The notes beneath the pieces are model-generated. The model was not told where the DNA came from and did not search any database. It was given only the letters and a program-made list of their open reading frames with translations. From Arthrobacter sp. B1805 (GTDB lineage Bacteria; Actinomycetota; Actinomycetes; Actinomycetales; Micrococcaceae): a stretch of DNA of 64,000 nt. This document shows, in pieces, positions 28,775 to 38,721 of this stretch (position 1 is the stretch's first letter; each line of letters opens with the position of its first letter). The position numbers and the translations under genes are program-made. The DNA lies in NCBI RefSeq assembly GCF_002929745.1, contig NZ_PJIQ01000006.1, positions 101,875 through 165,874 of the forward strand, written 5' to 3'.

Positions 28775-29480
28775 CCCTGTACCCCTCGGCATCGTGCTGC
28801 CGCTCGGTGACGCAGATCTCTGCACCCCAGGGCGAGTGCACGCGGAGGGACCGGCTGGAACCCCCATCGCGGACTGCGGCTTCGACACCGGCGGCGGCCA
28901 GGCCGCCGACCAGTTCCCGCACGTCGCCGTCGTACTCGAAGGCCAGGACCACCGCGGGCCGCTCCGCCGCGCGCACCCCCACGAGGCCGCCGTTCTTCGC
29001 GCTGAAGTCATGCCGGGCACCCGCGGTCGCGCCGGTCCTCGGCCTGGCACCCATGTCCGCCAGCACGCAACCCACCGGTCCTACGTCCGGCGTGGACCAA
29101 AGGGCGAGAACGGCGAGAGGCGACGATGGAGCGCCCGTCGCGCGGGGACCGATGCCGGCGAGGAACGAGGTGCCGTCCGGCGCCGTGATCCGGGCGGCAA
29201 GGCCGTACTCCTCCTCGGAGAGCTCGACCGCGGTACCGGCCTCCGTGGTGCGCCGGGCGAACTCGCGGACATCGGACACGTCGAAGGCGAGAGCGGTGGC
29301 GCCCTCCTCGGGGGCGCCGGGCTCGCAACCGTGCACGGCAACCCTGCCGCTCCCGGCGTCGAAGACGGCGTACGCGCCGTTCGCGGCGGGGTCCTCCGCT
29401 CGGCGTAGTCCCAGCGCCTGCAGGAACCCGGCCGCCGCGACGGGGTCGGGCGTGTGGACGAGTGGGCGGACGCGGAGCAT
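28767..29480 (-). CDS. VOC (glyoxalase/bleomycin-resistance fold) family protein
   Basis: 237 residues in two beta-alpha-beta-beta-beta modules. The first starts MLRVRPLVHTPDPVAAAGFLQALGL with FDVSDVREFARRTTEAG; the second includes VVLAFEYDGDVRELVGGLAAAGVEA and HSPWGAEICVTER. This two-module layout is typical of VOC proteins; the metal ligands and substrate cannot be assigned. Confidence 0.8.
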   Translation of the reverse strand: MLRVRPLVHTPDPVAAAGFLQALGLRRAEDPAANGAYAVFDAGSGRVAVHGCEPGAPEEGATALAFDVSDVREFARRTTEAGTAVELSEEEYGLAARITAPDGTSFLAGIGPRATGAPSSPLAVLALWSTPDVGPVGCVLADMGARPRTGATAGARHDFSAKNGGLVGVRAAERPAVVLAFEYDGDVRELVGGLAAAGVEAAVRDGGSSRSLRVHSPWGAEICVTERQHDAEGYREQ

Positions 29481-29575
29481 CGGTCCTCCTTCGAGTCGTC
29501 GCGGGAGGCCTGTTCCATGGACGCGGACAGACCGGGGGCCCCTCCAATCTAGTTCCCGCCGAGCCCGTGCGGCCC

Positions 29576-29581
29576 TAGGGT
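29576..29581 (+). promoter_or_regulatory. -10 hexamer six bases before an ATG (leaderless candidate)
   Basis: TAGGGT is followed by GGTGGC and the ATG at 29588, the same six-base spacing as at 9814 and 21229. No separate ribosome-binding sequence is present between hexamer and start. Confidence 0.45.
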
Positions 29582-29587
29582 GGTGGC

Positions 29588-30181
29588 ATGAAACCCGAAC
29601 TCCCCGAACTCCTGCTGCCGGACGCGCTCGCCTGGCGCGGGTGGCTCGAGGAGAACCACGCGTCCTCGCCCGGGGTCTGGCTCATCCAGCACAAGAAGGG
29701 CGGGACGACGACACTGCTCACCTACGCGCAGGCGCTGGACGAGGCGCTGTGTTTCGGCTGGATCGACGGCCAGGCCAGGACGCGTGACGGCGAGAGCTAC
29801 TTCCAGCGGTTCACGCCGCGAGGCCCGCGCAGCATCTGGTCCGTGCGCAACAGGACGTACATCGACAGGCTGCGCGCCGAGGGGCGCATGCGCGACGCCG
29901 GTGAGCGGGCAGTCGCGGCAGCACAGGCCGACGGCCGGTGGGAGCGCGCCTATGCGGGACCTGCCACAGCGGAAGTGCCACCCGAGCTGATGGCGGCGAT
30001 CGAGGCGAACGAAGCCGCACTCGCCACGTTCGGCACCCTCTCGTCCCAGAATCGCTACGCCCTCATCTTCCGCCTGACCCAGCTCAGGACGGACGCGGCC
30101 AGGCAGCGGAACATCGAGAAGTTCGTCCAGATGCTCGCCAGGGGAGAGACCTTCTACCCGCAGGGCAGGAAGGCCGACTAG
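29588..30181 (+). CDS. YdeI/OmpD-associated family protein
   Basis: 197 residues with the family motif QALDEALCFGWIDGQART (about 48-65) and SYFQRFTPRGPRSIWS. The C-terminal helix bundle with YPQGRK is also typical. The family is widespread with a poorly defined role (some members are linked to bacteriocin or peptide tolerance). It converges with the GH76 gene, their stop codons overlapping by four bases. Confidence 0.88.
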   Translation: MKPELPELLLPDALAWRGWLEENHASSPGVWLIQHKKGGTTTLLTYAQALDEALCFGWIDGQARTRDGESYFQRFTPRGPRSIWSVRNRTYIDRLRAEGRMRDAGERAVAAAQADGRWERAYAGPATAEVPPELMAAIEANEAALATFGTLSSQNRYALIFRLTQLRTDAARQRNIEKFVQMLARGETFYPQGRKAD

Positions 30182-31185
30182 CGGCACGCCCGTTCGGCCT
30201 CGAGGATCATCCAGGCCTGAAGCTGGGACGAGAGGCTGACGGGACCGTCCTGCCGGGGCGGGAAGAGCGTCGCGCGGTCGACCTGCAGGCGCTGACTCCA
30301 GATCCGATCGGCCGTCCGTTCCAGCAGCGAGCGCGCGGTGGCTGCCACGTCGGCGCGAAGACCGGGGGCGACGGCGGCTACCGCGAGGTATCGCGCGAGG
30401 ATGCCGGTGAAGAGGCCGCCGTCACCGGAGGACCCCATCGGCAGCACGCCGTCCCCGTCAGCCACTGTTCGGGATATGGCTTCCACCAGGTCCGCGGCGT
30501 GCTGCAGGTTCCTCGGTCCGCCGACGGCCACCAGGGCGCCGAGCACCGTGCCCTGGTTGTAGGTGTAGATGGCGCGCTCCACCGTTCCCTCCACACTGCC
30601 GTCCGCTCGCACGCCGTCGAGGTAGAGCCCGGTGCCGGTGTCGTGGAGGCGGTCGCGGAGCCAGTCGAGCAGCTCCTGCGCCCGCGCCGTCTCGCCGGCC
30701 CGTGCGAAGAAGATCGCCGCTGGGGCCGTGCTCGCGGTGTTCTTGTAGTCGCGACTGGTATTCCAGAAGACGCCACCACCGAGCTCCTGCGTGTGCGCCG
30801 AGCGGAGGGTGTCCCCGAGCAGCCGCTCCCGGTGCCGCGGCCGGCGTCGTTCCTCCACCTGGTCCAACCGCTGGAGCGCCAGGGCGAGCCATGCCATGTC
30901 GTCGTAGTAGGCGTTCCGCCAGCGACCGCCATTGCGCAGCCAGATGCCCCGGGCCAGCTTCCGGGCCTCTGCCATCGCGTCGCCCCGCGGGTCACGGAGG
31001 TGTTCGTCGATCAGGCAGTCGAGGTAGTGGGCCTGCCACCAGTAGTGCCAGTGGCTGCGCGAGTCCTGCGGCGCGGGAAAGGAGATCGCTCCGAGCCTCG
31101 TCCCCGGGATCCTCAGACTGCGTCGGGCGAACAGTCGCCGGACACTCCGGGCGGCTTCCGGGGCGGCGTCGTCGGGCATGGGCAT
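30178..31185 (-). CDS. Glycoside hydrolase family 76-like protein
   Basis: 335 residues forming an (alpha/alpha)6 barrel. The GH76 Asp-Asp pair appears in AYYDDMAWLALALQRL, with YKNTASTAPAAIFFAR and IYTYNQGTVLGALVA as further family blocks. GH76 enzymes are alpha-1,6-mannanases. There is no signal peptide, so this copy appears cytoplasmic, unlike most GH76 mannanases. Start at 31185; a second Met two codons later is equally possible. Confidence 0.82.
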   Translation of the reverse strand: MPMPDDAAPEAARSVRRLFARRSLRIPGTRLGAISFPAPQDSRSHWHYWWQAHYLDCLIDEHLRDPRGDAMAEARKLARGIWLRNGGRWRNAYYDDMAWLALALQRLDQVEERRRPRHRERLLGDTLRSAHTQELGGGVFWNTSRDYKNTASTAPAAIFFARAGETARAQELLDWLRDRLHDTGTGLYLDGVRADGSVEGTVERAIYTYNQGTVLGALVAVGGPRNLQHAADLVEAISRTVADGDGVLPMGSSGDGGLFTGILARYLAVAAVAPGLRADVAATARSLLERTADRIWSQRLQVDRATLFPPRQDGPVSLSSQLQAWMILEAERACR

Positions 31186-31330
31186 ATGACCACCCTAGTC
31201 ACGCTCCGGGTCGGGCGGGTTGGGCAGGATGCGCAGTCGATCGCACTACGGGTGCGCAGTGAGCCATGTCACAGTACGCTGGGCGCGTGGACGGACCAAC
31301 GGTGGTCCTCCAAGGGACGAAGGGCCGGTC

Positions 31331-32116
31331 ATGGACATCAGGGGAGCGGTAGCCCTCGTCACGGGAGGTGCCTCCGGACTCGGTTTCGCCTCGGCGCGGC
31401 GGTTGTTCGACGACGGCGCTTCGGTGGTTCTCCTCGATCTCCCGCAGTCCGCCGGAGCTGACGCGGCAGCACGGCTCGACCCCGAGGGCGCGCGCGTCCG
31501 CTTCGTCGCTGCCGACGTCGCCAGCGCCGAGCAGGTCGAGGCAGCGGTTGCGGCGGCCTCGGAACTCGGTCCGCTGCGGATCGTCGTCAACTGCGCGGGC
31601 ATCGCCACTCCGGGCAAGGTCCTCGGGCGCGAGGGCGTCCTGCCCCTCGAGCAGTTCGCCCGCGTCATCAACGTCAACCTGGTGGGGACCTTCAATGTCA
31701 TCAGGCTCGCGGCCGAGGCCATGGCAGCGACGGACACAGTCCTCGGACTCGGGGGGTCCGAGGAGCGCGGAGTCATCATCACGACGGCGTCGGTCGCGGC
31801 GTTCGACGGACAGATCGGCCAGCCGGCCTACTCCGCCTCCAAGGGAGGTGTGGCAGCCATGACGCTGCCGATCGCCCGCGAACTGGCCCGGTCGCTGATC
31901 CGCGTGGTCACGATCGCCCCCGGCATCTTCGAGACACCCATGATGGCGGGACTTCCGCAGGAGGCTCAGGATTCCCTCGGCGCCCAGGTCCCGCACCCGT
32001 CCCGGCTCGGCAAACCCGTCGAATACGCAGCCCTGGTTGCCCACATCATCGAGAACCAGATGCTCAACGGCGAGACGATACGCCTCGACGGCGCCATCCG
32101 CATGGCGCCCAGGTAG
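31331..32116 (+). CDS. SDR family 3-hydroxyacyl-CoA dehydrogenase-like enzyme
   Basis: 261 residues of the classical SDR class. Cofactor motif [19 protein letters not shown] in [11 protein letters not shown], catalytic YSASKGG and the substrate loop [11 protein letters not shown]. The layout and the C-terminal [15 protein letters not shown] match type-2 3-hydroxyacyl-CoA dehydrogenases (HSD10-like). The neighbouring acyl-CoA dehydrogenase 32 bases downstream supports an acyl-CoA oxidation role. Start at 31331 is where homology begins. Confidence 0.88.
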   Translation: MDIRGAVALVTGGASGLGFASARRLFDDGASVVLLDLPQSAGADAAARLDPEGARVRFVAADVASAEQVEAAVAAASELGPLRIVVNCAGIATPGKVLGREGVLPLEQFARVINVNLVGTFNVIRLAAEAMAATDTVLGLGGSEERGVIITTASVAAFDGQIGQPAYSASKGGVAAMTLPIARELARSLIRVVTIAPGIFETPMMAGLPQEAQDSLGAQVPHPSRLGKPVEYAALVAHIIENQMLNGETIRLDGAIRMAPR

Positions 32117-32148
32117 CTCCAGGCCGGTCGAATCGAAAGGACGGCTCG

Positions 32149-33312
32149 ATGGAGAGCCAATTGCCCACCGCCGACTTCCTCGGTTTCGAGTCCCTCCTGG
32201 CGAGCCATGAGCGGGATAAGTTGCAGGACGTCCGGGACTTCCTCGCCAAGGAGGTCGCGCCGCACGCCGTGAACTGGTGGAACCGGGCCGAGTTCCCCCA
32301 CGCGATCCTGCCGAAGCTCGCCGCGCTGAACCTCAGCACCCCCGTGCAGCAGGGCTACAGCCACCTGTTCAGCGGACTCGTGATCGCCGAACTGACACGG
32401 GCTGACACTTCCATCGCCACGTTCTTCATGGTCCACCACGACCTGTTCGTCGAGGCCCTCCACACGTTCGGCAGCGAGGACCAGAAGGAACGCCTCCTGC
32501 AGGACGCCATGGAGCTGAAAATCACCGGGGCCTTCGCGCTCACCGAGCCCCAGCACGGGTCCGACGTCGCCGGCGGCATGGCGACGACGGCGACCCGCGA
32601 TGGCGATGCGTGGATCCTCAACGGTGCGAAGCGGTGGATCGGCAACGGGACCTTCTGCGACCGAATGCTCCTCTGGGCCCGCGACACCGAGACCGGCGGT
32701 GTGCGGGGCTTCATCCTCGATGCCACCCTGCCCGGCGTCACGCGGACGGCGATCGGCAACAAGATCGCGCTCCGGACGGTGCAGAATGCCGACGTCACGC
32801 TCACGGACGTACGCATCTCCGAGTCGGATCGCTTCGCCGGGATCGAGTCCTTCGACGACACCCGGCAACTCCTGCTCGGCTCACGCATCCTCATCGGCTG
32901 GCAGGCGGTGGGCCAGCAACTGGCCGCGTTCGACGTCGCCCGGCAGTACGCCGTCGAGCGCCACCAGTTCGGCAGGCCCCTCGCCGGCTTCCAGCTCGTG
33001 CAGGACCAGCTCGTGACCATGATGGGCAATGCCACCGCGAGCCTCGGGGTGATGGCACGCGTCGCCCAATTGCAGGCGGAGGGCGCGTCGGACATGCCCC
33101 GGGCGGCGTTCGCCAAGTCCTTCACCACTGCACGCATGCGGGAGACGGTCGCCCTGGGAAGGGGCATCCTCGGGGGAAACGGGATCGTGACGGACCACGC
33201 GATGGCGAAGATCTTCGCGGATGCCGAAGCGGTCTACACCTACGAGGGTTCCTACGAGATCAACAGCCTCATCGTCGGCCGGGCGCTGACCGGGGTCTCC
33301 GCGTTCACCTGA
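32149..33312 (+). CDS. Acyl-CoA dehydrogenase
   Basis: 387 residues. FAD-site segments are GAFALTEPQHGSDVAGG and WILNGAKRWIGNGT; the catalytic base is the Glu of YTYEGSYEINSLIVGR, as in glutaryl-CoA dehydrogenase and related enzymes. The start has AAGGA upstream. It is probably co-transcribed with the SDR before it. Confidence 0.92.
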   Translation: MESQLPTADFLGFESLLASHERDKLQDVRDFLAKEVAPHAVNWWNRAEFPHAILPKLAALNLSTPVQQGYSHLFSGLVIAELTRADTSIATFFMVHHDLFVEALHTFGSEDQKERLLQDAMELKITGAFALTEPQHGSDVAGGMATTATRDGDAWILNGAKRWIGNGTFCDRMLLWARDTETGGVRGFILDATLPGVTRTAIGNKIALRTVQNADVTLTDVRISESDRFAGIESFDDTRQLLLGSRILIGWQAVGQQLAAFDVARQYAVERHQFGRPLAGFQLVQDQLVTMMGNATASLGVMARVAQLQAEGASDMPRAAFAKSFTTARMRETVALGRGILGGNGIVTDHAMAKIFADAEAVYTYEGSYEINSLIVGRALTGVSAFT

Positions 33313-33442
33313 TCGGCCTGTATCCGTTCATATGACGGACCCGGTGAGGCGCACGCCACAGAACTGGGTAGTATCCCAACAGCAATCCGACGTATCCAGT
33401 GCCGCATACGCCCCGTTTTCCGTGCCCTGAAAGCAGGCTGTT

Positions 33443-36286
33443 GTGACAGTGCCCCTCGAAGTGTCCCCCGCGCACGCCGCCGACCGGTTCAGCGAGACCG
33501 CCGGCGACATCAGTTCCGACCTCCGCGCCGACGTCCGCCGCGTCAGCACCCTGCTCGGCGAATCGCTCGTGCGTCAGCACGGCCAGGACCTGCTCGACCT
33601 TGTGGAGCGCGTCCGCCTGCTGACCAAGCAGTCCAAGGAGTCCGGGAGCGTCACCGATGCGGGCGAGCGCGCTGCGCTCGCGGAGCAGGTCCGTGAGCTC
33701 CTCGCAGCGCTCCCTATCGACCAGGCGACCGAGCTCGTGCGCGCCTTCGCCGCCTACTTCCACCTCGCGAACGCCGCCGAGCAGGTGCACCGCGTGCGCG
33801 GCCTGCGCACCCGCTCCGAGGAGGACGGCTGGCTCGCACAGACGGTCACCCGCATCGCAGCCGACGCCGGGCCCGAGGCGCTCGCCGACGTCGTGCAGGA
33901 ACTCGATGTGCGTCCGGTGTTCACGGCGCATCCCACCGAAGCCTCACGCCGGTCGGTGCTCGACAAGCTCCGCCGTCTCTCCGATGTCCTTGCCGAGTCG
34001 ACGGCGGAGGGGTCGCAGCAGCGGCGCAGGCAGGACCGACGGCTGGCGGAGGTGATCGACCTGATCTGGCAGACGGACGAGCTGCGCCAGGTGCGGCCCA
34101 CCCCGATCGACGAAGCCCGCAACGCGATCTACTACCTGGGCGACATCCTCACGACCTCCATGCCCGAGCTGCTCGAGGACCTCTCGGACCTGCTGGCCGA
34201 GCACGGCGTCTCCCTCCCGGCAACCGGGGCACCGCTCCGATTCGGCTCCTGGATCGGCGGTGACCGCGACGGCAACCCGAACGTCACCGCGGCCGTGACG
34301 CGGGAGATCCTGCAGATCCAGAACCAGCAGGCCGTGCGTATCGCCATCCACTTCATCGACCGGCTCATCTCGTCCTTGTCGTCGTCGACCGCGATCGTCG
34401 AAGCGTCCGCCGAGCTTACCGCTTCGATCCAGCGCGACCTCGCGAACCTCCCACGCCTCGACAAGCGTGTGCTCGAGCTGAACGCACAGGAACCGTACCG
34501 GCTCAAGCTGACCTGCGTGAAGGCGAAGCTGCTCAACACCGCGGCGCGCGTCCAGAACCAGACGGCGCACGAACCCGGACGCGACTACAACGACACGGCG
34601 CAGGTGCTGGCGGACCTCCAGCTGGTCGGGGACTCGCTTCGGCACCATGCGGCGGGCCTCGCCGCGGACGGCGCCCTCGCGACGGCGTCGCGGGTCATCT
34701 CGTCCTTCGGCCTGCACCTCGCGACACTCGACATCCGCGAGCACGCGGATATGCACCACGACGTCGTCGCGCAGCTCACGGACCGCCTCGGCGAGCTGGA
34801 GGTGCCCTACCTCGAACTCGATCGCGCGGGCCGCCTGCAGGCACTCTCCCGCGAGCTGGCGTCCCGGCGTCCGCTCGCGACGTCGAACCCGCCGCTCGAC
34901 GACGGCGCCCGCCGGACCTTCGACGTCTTCCGGGAGATCTCGGCGGCACTGGAGACCTACGGCCCCGACGTGATCGAGACCTACATCGTGTCCATGACCC
35001 GTGGAGCGGACGACGTCCTCGCGCCCGTGGTCCTGGCTCGGGAGGCGGGCCTGGTCGATGTCGTGGGGAACGGATCGGGCGGACCGGATTCGGGTGCGTT
35101 CGCGAAGATCGGCTTCGCTCCGCTCCTCGAGACCGTCGACGAGCTCCGGGTCTCGGCCGAGATCGTCGACACCCTGCTGTCCGATCCGACCTACCGCGAG
35201 GTGGTGCGCCTCCGCGGTGACCTGCAGGAGGTCATGCTCGGCTACTCCGACTCGAACAAGGAATCGGGAGTCCTCACGAGCCTCTGGGAGATCCACAAGA
35301 CCCAGCGGCGCCTGCGCGACGTCGCAGCCAAGCACGGCGTCCGCCTCCGCCTGTTCCATGGACGGGGTGGTTCCGTCGGCCGCGGTGGCGGCCCGACCTA
35401 CGACGCGATCCTGGCACAGCCGAACGGCGTGCTCGAGGGCGAGATCAAGTTCACCGAGCAGGGCGAGGTCATCAGTGACAAGTACTCGCTGCCGGCACTG
35501 GCCCGCGAGAACCTCGAGCTGTCCCTGGCCGCCGTCATGCAGGGGTCCGCGCTGCACAGGACGCCCCGTACGTCCGACGACGAGCGCGGCCGCTGGGCCG
35601 AGGTCATGGAGACGGTGTCCGATGCCGCGTTCCTCCGCTACCGGTCGCTGATCGACCACGAGGACCTGCCCGCATACTTCCTCGCGTCGACCCCCGTGGA
35701 GCAGCTCGGGTCCCTGAACATCGGCTCGCGCCCGTCGAAGCGCCCCGACTCCGGCAGCGGCCTCGGCGGCCTGCGTGCCATCCCCTGGGTCTTCGGCTGG
35801 ACGCAGTCGCGGCAGATCGTGCCGGGCTGGTTCGGCGTCGGGTCCGGGCTGCGTGCCGCGCGCGAGGCGGGGCACGAGGGGCTCCTCAGGGAGATGCTCG
35901 ACCGTTGGCACTTCTTCCGCACCGTGGTCTCGAACGTGGAGATGACACTTGCCAAGACGGACCTCGAGATCGCGGCCCACTATGTCGAAGCCCTCGTGCC
36001 GGGCGAGCTCCAGCACCTCTTCGGCGTCATCCGCGAGGAGTACGAGCTGACCCTGGCCGAGATCCGGCTTCTCACGGGCGAGCACGAACTGCTCGACAAC
36101 CAACCCGTGCTCAAGCGCTCCCTCGCGGTGCGCGACCAGTACCTCGACCCGATCTCCTACCTCCAGGTCGAGCTGCTGCGCCGTGTGCGGGCCGGGAACG
36201 ACGGCGGCCAGCCCGACGGGCAGCTCCAGCGGGCCATGCTGATCACCATCAATGGAGTAGCCGCCGGGATGCGCAACACCGGTTGA
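33443..36286 (+). CDS. ppc: Phosphoenolpyruvate carboxylase
   Basis: 947 residues, carboxylating PEP to oxaloacetate. The catalytic His is in [15 protein letters not shown], the glycine-rich site is [18 protein letters not shown], the lysine motif is [10 protein letters not shown], and the C-terminus ends GMRNTG as in all PEPCs. The GTG at 33443 is the start matching family length. Oxaloacetate supply would feed aspartate (lysC at 8306) but the genes are not linked. Confidence 0.98.
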   Translation: MTVPLEVSPAHAADRFSETAGDISSDLRADVRRVSTLLGESLVRQHGQDLLDLVERVRLLTKQSKESGSVTDAGERAALAEQVRELLAALPIDQATELVRAFAAYFHLANAAEQVHRVRGLRTRSEEDGWLAQTVTRIAADAGPEALADVVQELDVRPVFTAHPTEASRRSVLDKLRRLSDVLAESTAEGSQQRRRQDRRLAEVIDLIWQTDELRQVRPTPIDEARNAIYYLGDILTTSMPELLEDLSDLLAEHGVSLPATGAPLRFGSWIGGDRDGNPNVTAAVTREILQIQNQQAVRIAIHFIDRLISSLSSSTAIVEASAELTASIQRDLANLPRLDKRVLELNAQEPYRLKLTCVKAKLLNTAARVQNQTAHEPGRDYNDTAQVLADLQLVGDSLRHHAAGLAADGALATASRVISSFGLHLATLDIREHADMHHDVVAQLTDRLGELEVPYLELDRAGRLQALSRELASRRPLATSNPPLDDGARRTFDVFREISAALETYGPDVIETYIVSMTRGADDVLAPVVLAREAGLVDVVGNGSGGPDSGAFAKIGFAPLLETVDELRVSAEIVDTLLSDPTYREVVRLRGDLQEVMLGYSDSNKESGVLTSLWEIHKTQRRLRDVAAKHGVRLRLFHGRGGSVGRGGGPTYDAILAQPNGVLEGEIKFTEQGEVISDKYSLPALARENLELSLAAVMQGSALHRTPRTSDDERGRWAEVMETVSDAAFLRYRSLIDHEDLPAYFLASTPVEQLGSLNIGSRPSKRPDSGSGLGGLRAIPWVFGWTQSRQIVPGWFGVGSGLRAAREAGHEGLLREMLDRWHFFRTVVSNVEMTLAKTDLEIAAHYVEALVPGELQHLFGVIREEYELTLAEIRLLTGEHELLDNQPVLKRSLAVRDQYLDPISYLQVELLRRVRAGNDGGQPDGQLQRAMLITINGVAAGMRNTG

Positions 36287-36388
36287 TCCGGAATACCGTC
36301 CGGCGGGTGCGGGTTGCCGCCTCTGGAAGCTGAACCGCCGGCCTCGGATCCGATCATCCGGGGCTGGCTCATCCTGAGGAGGAGCACC

Positions 36389-37321
36389 ATGAAAGCAGCG
36401 TTCTACGAGCAGTACGGCGAGCCCGACGTCCTTCAGTACGGGGAGCAGCCGGATCCGAAGGTCGGCCCCGACTCCGTACTGGTGGACGTCCGTGCCGCCT
36501 CGGTCAACCCGGTCGACTGGAAGATCACCGCCGGCTATCTCGACGCGGTCCTCCCCACCCACTTCCCCGTCATCCCCGGGTGGGACGTCGCCGGCGTCGT
36601 CGCTCAGCCGGGTCCCTCGGTCACGGAATTCGAGGTCGGGGACGAGGTCATCGGCTACGTCCGGATGGACACGGTCGGTCTGGGGACCTTCGCCGAGAGG
36701 GTAGCCGCGCCGGTACGGGCCCTCGCGCGCAAGCCGAGGAACGTCTCCTGGGCGGAAGCCGCCACGATGCCGCTCGCCGGATTGACGGCCTACCAGTCAC
36801 TCCGAGCGGTCGACGCGACCGAGGGCGACACCGTACTCGTGCACAACGGGGCCGGTGGTGTGGGCACGTACGCCATCCAGATCGCGAAGGTGTGGGGAGC
36901 CCGCGTGCTGGCCACGGCGTCCGAAAAGAACCACGACTTCCTCCGCTCGCTGGGTGCCGAGCCCCTGACCTACGGGGAAGGCCTCGGCGAGCGCCTCGCG
37001 CACGCGGCGCCCGAGGGACTGGACGCCGTCGTCGATTTCGTAGGTGGTCAGGACTGGATCGATTCCCTCGCCCACCTGCAGAGTCCCGAGCGGATTGCCT
37101 CCGTCACGGACACGGCGGTCAAGGACAAGGGTGGTCGCTACATCTTCGTCCGGCCCAACCCGTCCGATCTGCTGGCGCTGACCGAACTCGTCGAGGCCGG
37201 ACACGTGAGGCCCATCCTCGCCGAGAGCTTCCCGCTCGAGCGGGCGGCCGATGCCTTCCGCAGCAGCATCGACGGGCATGTGCGCGGCAAGATCGCCGTC
37301 ACCGTGGGCGAGCAGGCCTAG
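36389..37321 (+). CDS. NADP-dependent oxidoreductase (MDR, quinone-reductase-like)
   Basis: 310 residues of the medium-chain dehydrogenase/reductase family. GroES-like domain (ASVNPVDWKITAGYLD; FPVIPGWDVAGVV) followed by the Rossmann motif VHNGAGGVGTYAIQIAK. No zinc ligands are seen, as in NADPH:quinone reductases. The ATG at 36389 has a strong GAGGAGGAG site; an upstream in-frame ATG (36314) is rejected. Confidence 0.9.
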   Translation: MKAAFYEQYGEPDVLQYGEQPDPKVGPDSVLVDVRAASVNPVDWKITAGYLDAVLPTHFPVIPGWDVAGVVAQPGPSVTEFEVGDEVIGYVRMDTVGLGTFAERVAAPVRALARKPRNVSWAEAATMPLAGLTAYQSLRAVDATEGDTVLVHNGAGGVGTYAIQIAKVWGARVLATASEKNHDFLRSLGAEPLTYGEGLGERLAHAAPEGLDAVVDFVGGQDWIDSLAHLQSPERIASVTDTAVKDKGGRYIFVRPNPSDLLALTELVEAGHVRPILAESFPLERAADAFRSSIDGHVRGKIAVTVGEQA

Positions 37322-37347
37322 TTCGTCGCGCTGCTGGGTCTGCGGCC

Positions 37348-38721
37348 TCAGTAGCGCGACGTCTCGTAGTCGTCATCGCCCAGCAGATCCAGGGGCTCCC
37401 GTCGGGCGTCCTCCTGCGCGCGGAGCCATCGCCGGTAGGCGTGGTCCACCCGGTGACGGCGGGACCCTGCCGTGATGAGCAGCAGGAAGATCGCCAGCCC
37501 GGCAACGAAGGCCACGTTCGCGGCGAACGGCTGACCGAGCACCCGCTCGACGGCGATCCACAGCAGGCCCCATGACGTCGCTGCGGCAACCGCGATGCGT
37601 CCCCGGTCCGTCGAGCAGATGATGGCGGCCGTGATCAGGATCGCGGCGATGCCGACGATCGCCCAGGTGCTGCCCTTCCAACCGAAGAGCTCGACGCCTT
37701 CAGCGGCGAGGAGGGCGGCTCCGTTGGCTGCCGCAGCCACGAGCACCCAGCCGAGATAGAGGCCGATCGGGGTGTCGACGAGCACGCCCTCGAGCCGGGT
37801 CTCGTTGGGATGGTCGTTGAGGGTGCGGACGGCCGCCAGAAGGACGAGGCAAAGGAGCAGGATGACCACCAGGCTCATGGTCAGGCGGTCGGCCTGGGCG
37901 GTCAGGATCCAGGCGAGGTTCAGGAGCATCGAGGCAGCGACCGTCCAGCCCAGGCGCCGCTGGCGTTCGCTCTCGCGCTGGGACGGGAGCCACTGGAACA
38001 CCGTGAACGCCACGAGGCCGGCATAGATGACGCCCCAGATCGCGAACGCGGACGACGACGGTGCGAGCAGGGTCGCGTCCGGAGCGAAGATGCCGCCGGC
38101 GGCATCGCGGATGGATGGCCCACCGAATGCACCCACACCCGCCGCCGACCCGACGATGCACGCCACAGCAGACACCGTGACGACGGTCTGCCGCACGACG
38201 TCGGGGTTCCATGACCCGACGTGCGTTCCGACATGGTGAACCGTGGCGCGGCTGCCGCTGCTGAGGGCACTGCTGGTCGTGCCCGCCGCGGTCCTCGCTC
38301 TGGCGGCTGCACGGCGGAGGCGCTCGGCAGCGTCGCTGGCTCCGGCGCTGGTTCTGGCGCTGGCTTCGGTACTGGTTCCGCCGGTGGCTCCGCCGTTGGC
38401 TCCGGCGCTGGTGCCAGCGCTGGTGCCGTCGCTGATTCCGGCGTTGGTTCCGGCTCTGGTCCCGCCATTGGTTCCGCTGCCGGTCCCGCCACCATCGGCG
38501 CCCGTCGCCGTCCGCGCTACCGCTGCGGTCTGTGGCGGACGCTGCTCGTGATCGTCCGCCGTCTCTGCGGTCTCTGCGGCCCGGGGCTGTGCGGCCTTCA
38601 GTCGTTCGAGGGCGCTCGCGGTGCCGGCTGGAACCTCTGCCGCTGAAGCCGGCACTGTGATCGACGGTGGCCTGACCGGCTTGTCAGGAAGCCTCGGTCC
38701 CGGGTTCTTCGGGGTGCTCAT
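37348..38721 (-). CDS. TspO-like multi-helix membrane protein with low-complexity N-terminus
   Basis: 457 residues. The first 180 are disordered: a Pro/Ala-rich segment, a Gly-Thr-Ser-Asn-rich repeat (about 74-127) and an Ala/Arg-rich helix. The membrane part has about eight helices; SSSAFAIWGVIYAGLVAFTVFQWLP matches the TspO/MBR-related (tryptophan-rich sensory protein) pattern. Bacterial TspO is about 160 residues, so this is an expanded form. Its start lies 38 bases inside the upstream DedA gene. Function unknown. Confidence 0.75.
   Translation of the reverse strand: MSTPKNPGPRLPDKPVRPPSITVPASAAEVPAGTASALERLKAAQPRAAETAETADDHEQRPPQTAAVARTATGADGGGTGSGTNGGTRAGTNAGISDGTSAGTSAGANGGATGGTSTEASARTSAGASDAAERLRRAAARARTAAGTTSSALSSGSRATVHHVGTHVGSWNPDVVRQTVVTVSAVACIVGSAAGVGAFGGPSIRDAAGGIFAPDATLLAPSSSAFAIWGVIYAGLVAFTVFQWLPSQRESERQRRLGWTVAASMLLNLAWILTAQADRLTMSLVVILLLCLVLLAAVRTLNDHPNETRLEGVLVDTPIGLYLGWVLVAAAANGAALLAAEGVELFGWKGSTWAIVGIAAILITAAIICSTDRGRIAVAAATSWGLLWIAVERVLGQPFAANVAFVAGLAIFLLLITAGSRRHRVDHAYRRWLRAQEDARREPLDLLGDDDYETSRY
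38341..38499 (-). repeat. Degenerate Gly-Thr/Ser-rich coding repeat
   Basis: A degenerate pattern of mostly 12-15-base steps (GGC-TCC/ACC-GGC-type blocks) encodes GT-N/S-A/G-G steps such as GTNAGISDGTSAGTSAG in the N-terminal region of the TspO-like protein. Variants are diverged, so this is an old repeat rather than a recent expansion. Confidence 0.7.

Noticed and set aside
33944..36562. 872-codon minus-strand frame opposite ppc
   Set aside because: Shadow of PEP carboxylase; no domain-like sequence and no ribosome site. The same applies to frames opposite dnaX (12929-16296), lhr (43562-46174) and the surface-polymer genes (49430-51451).
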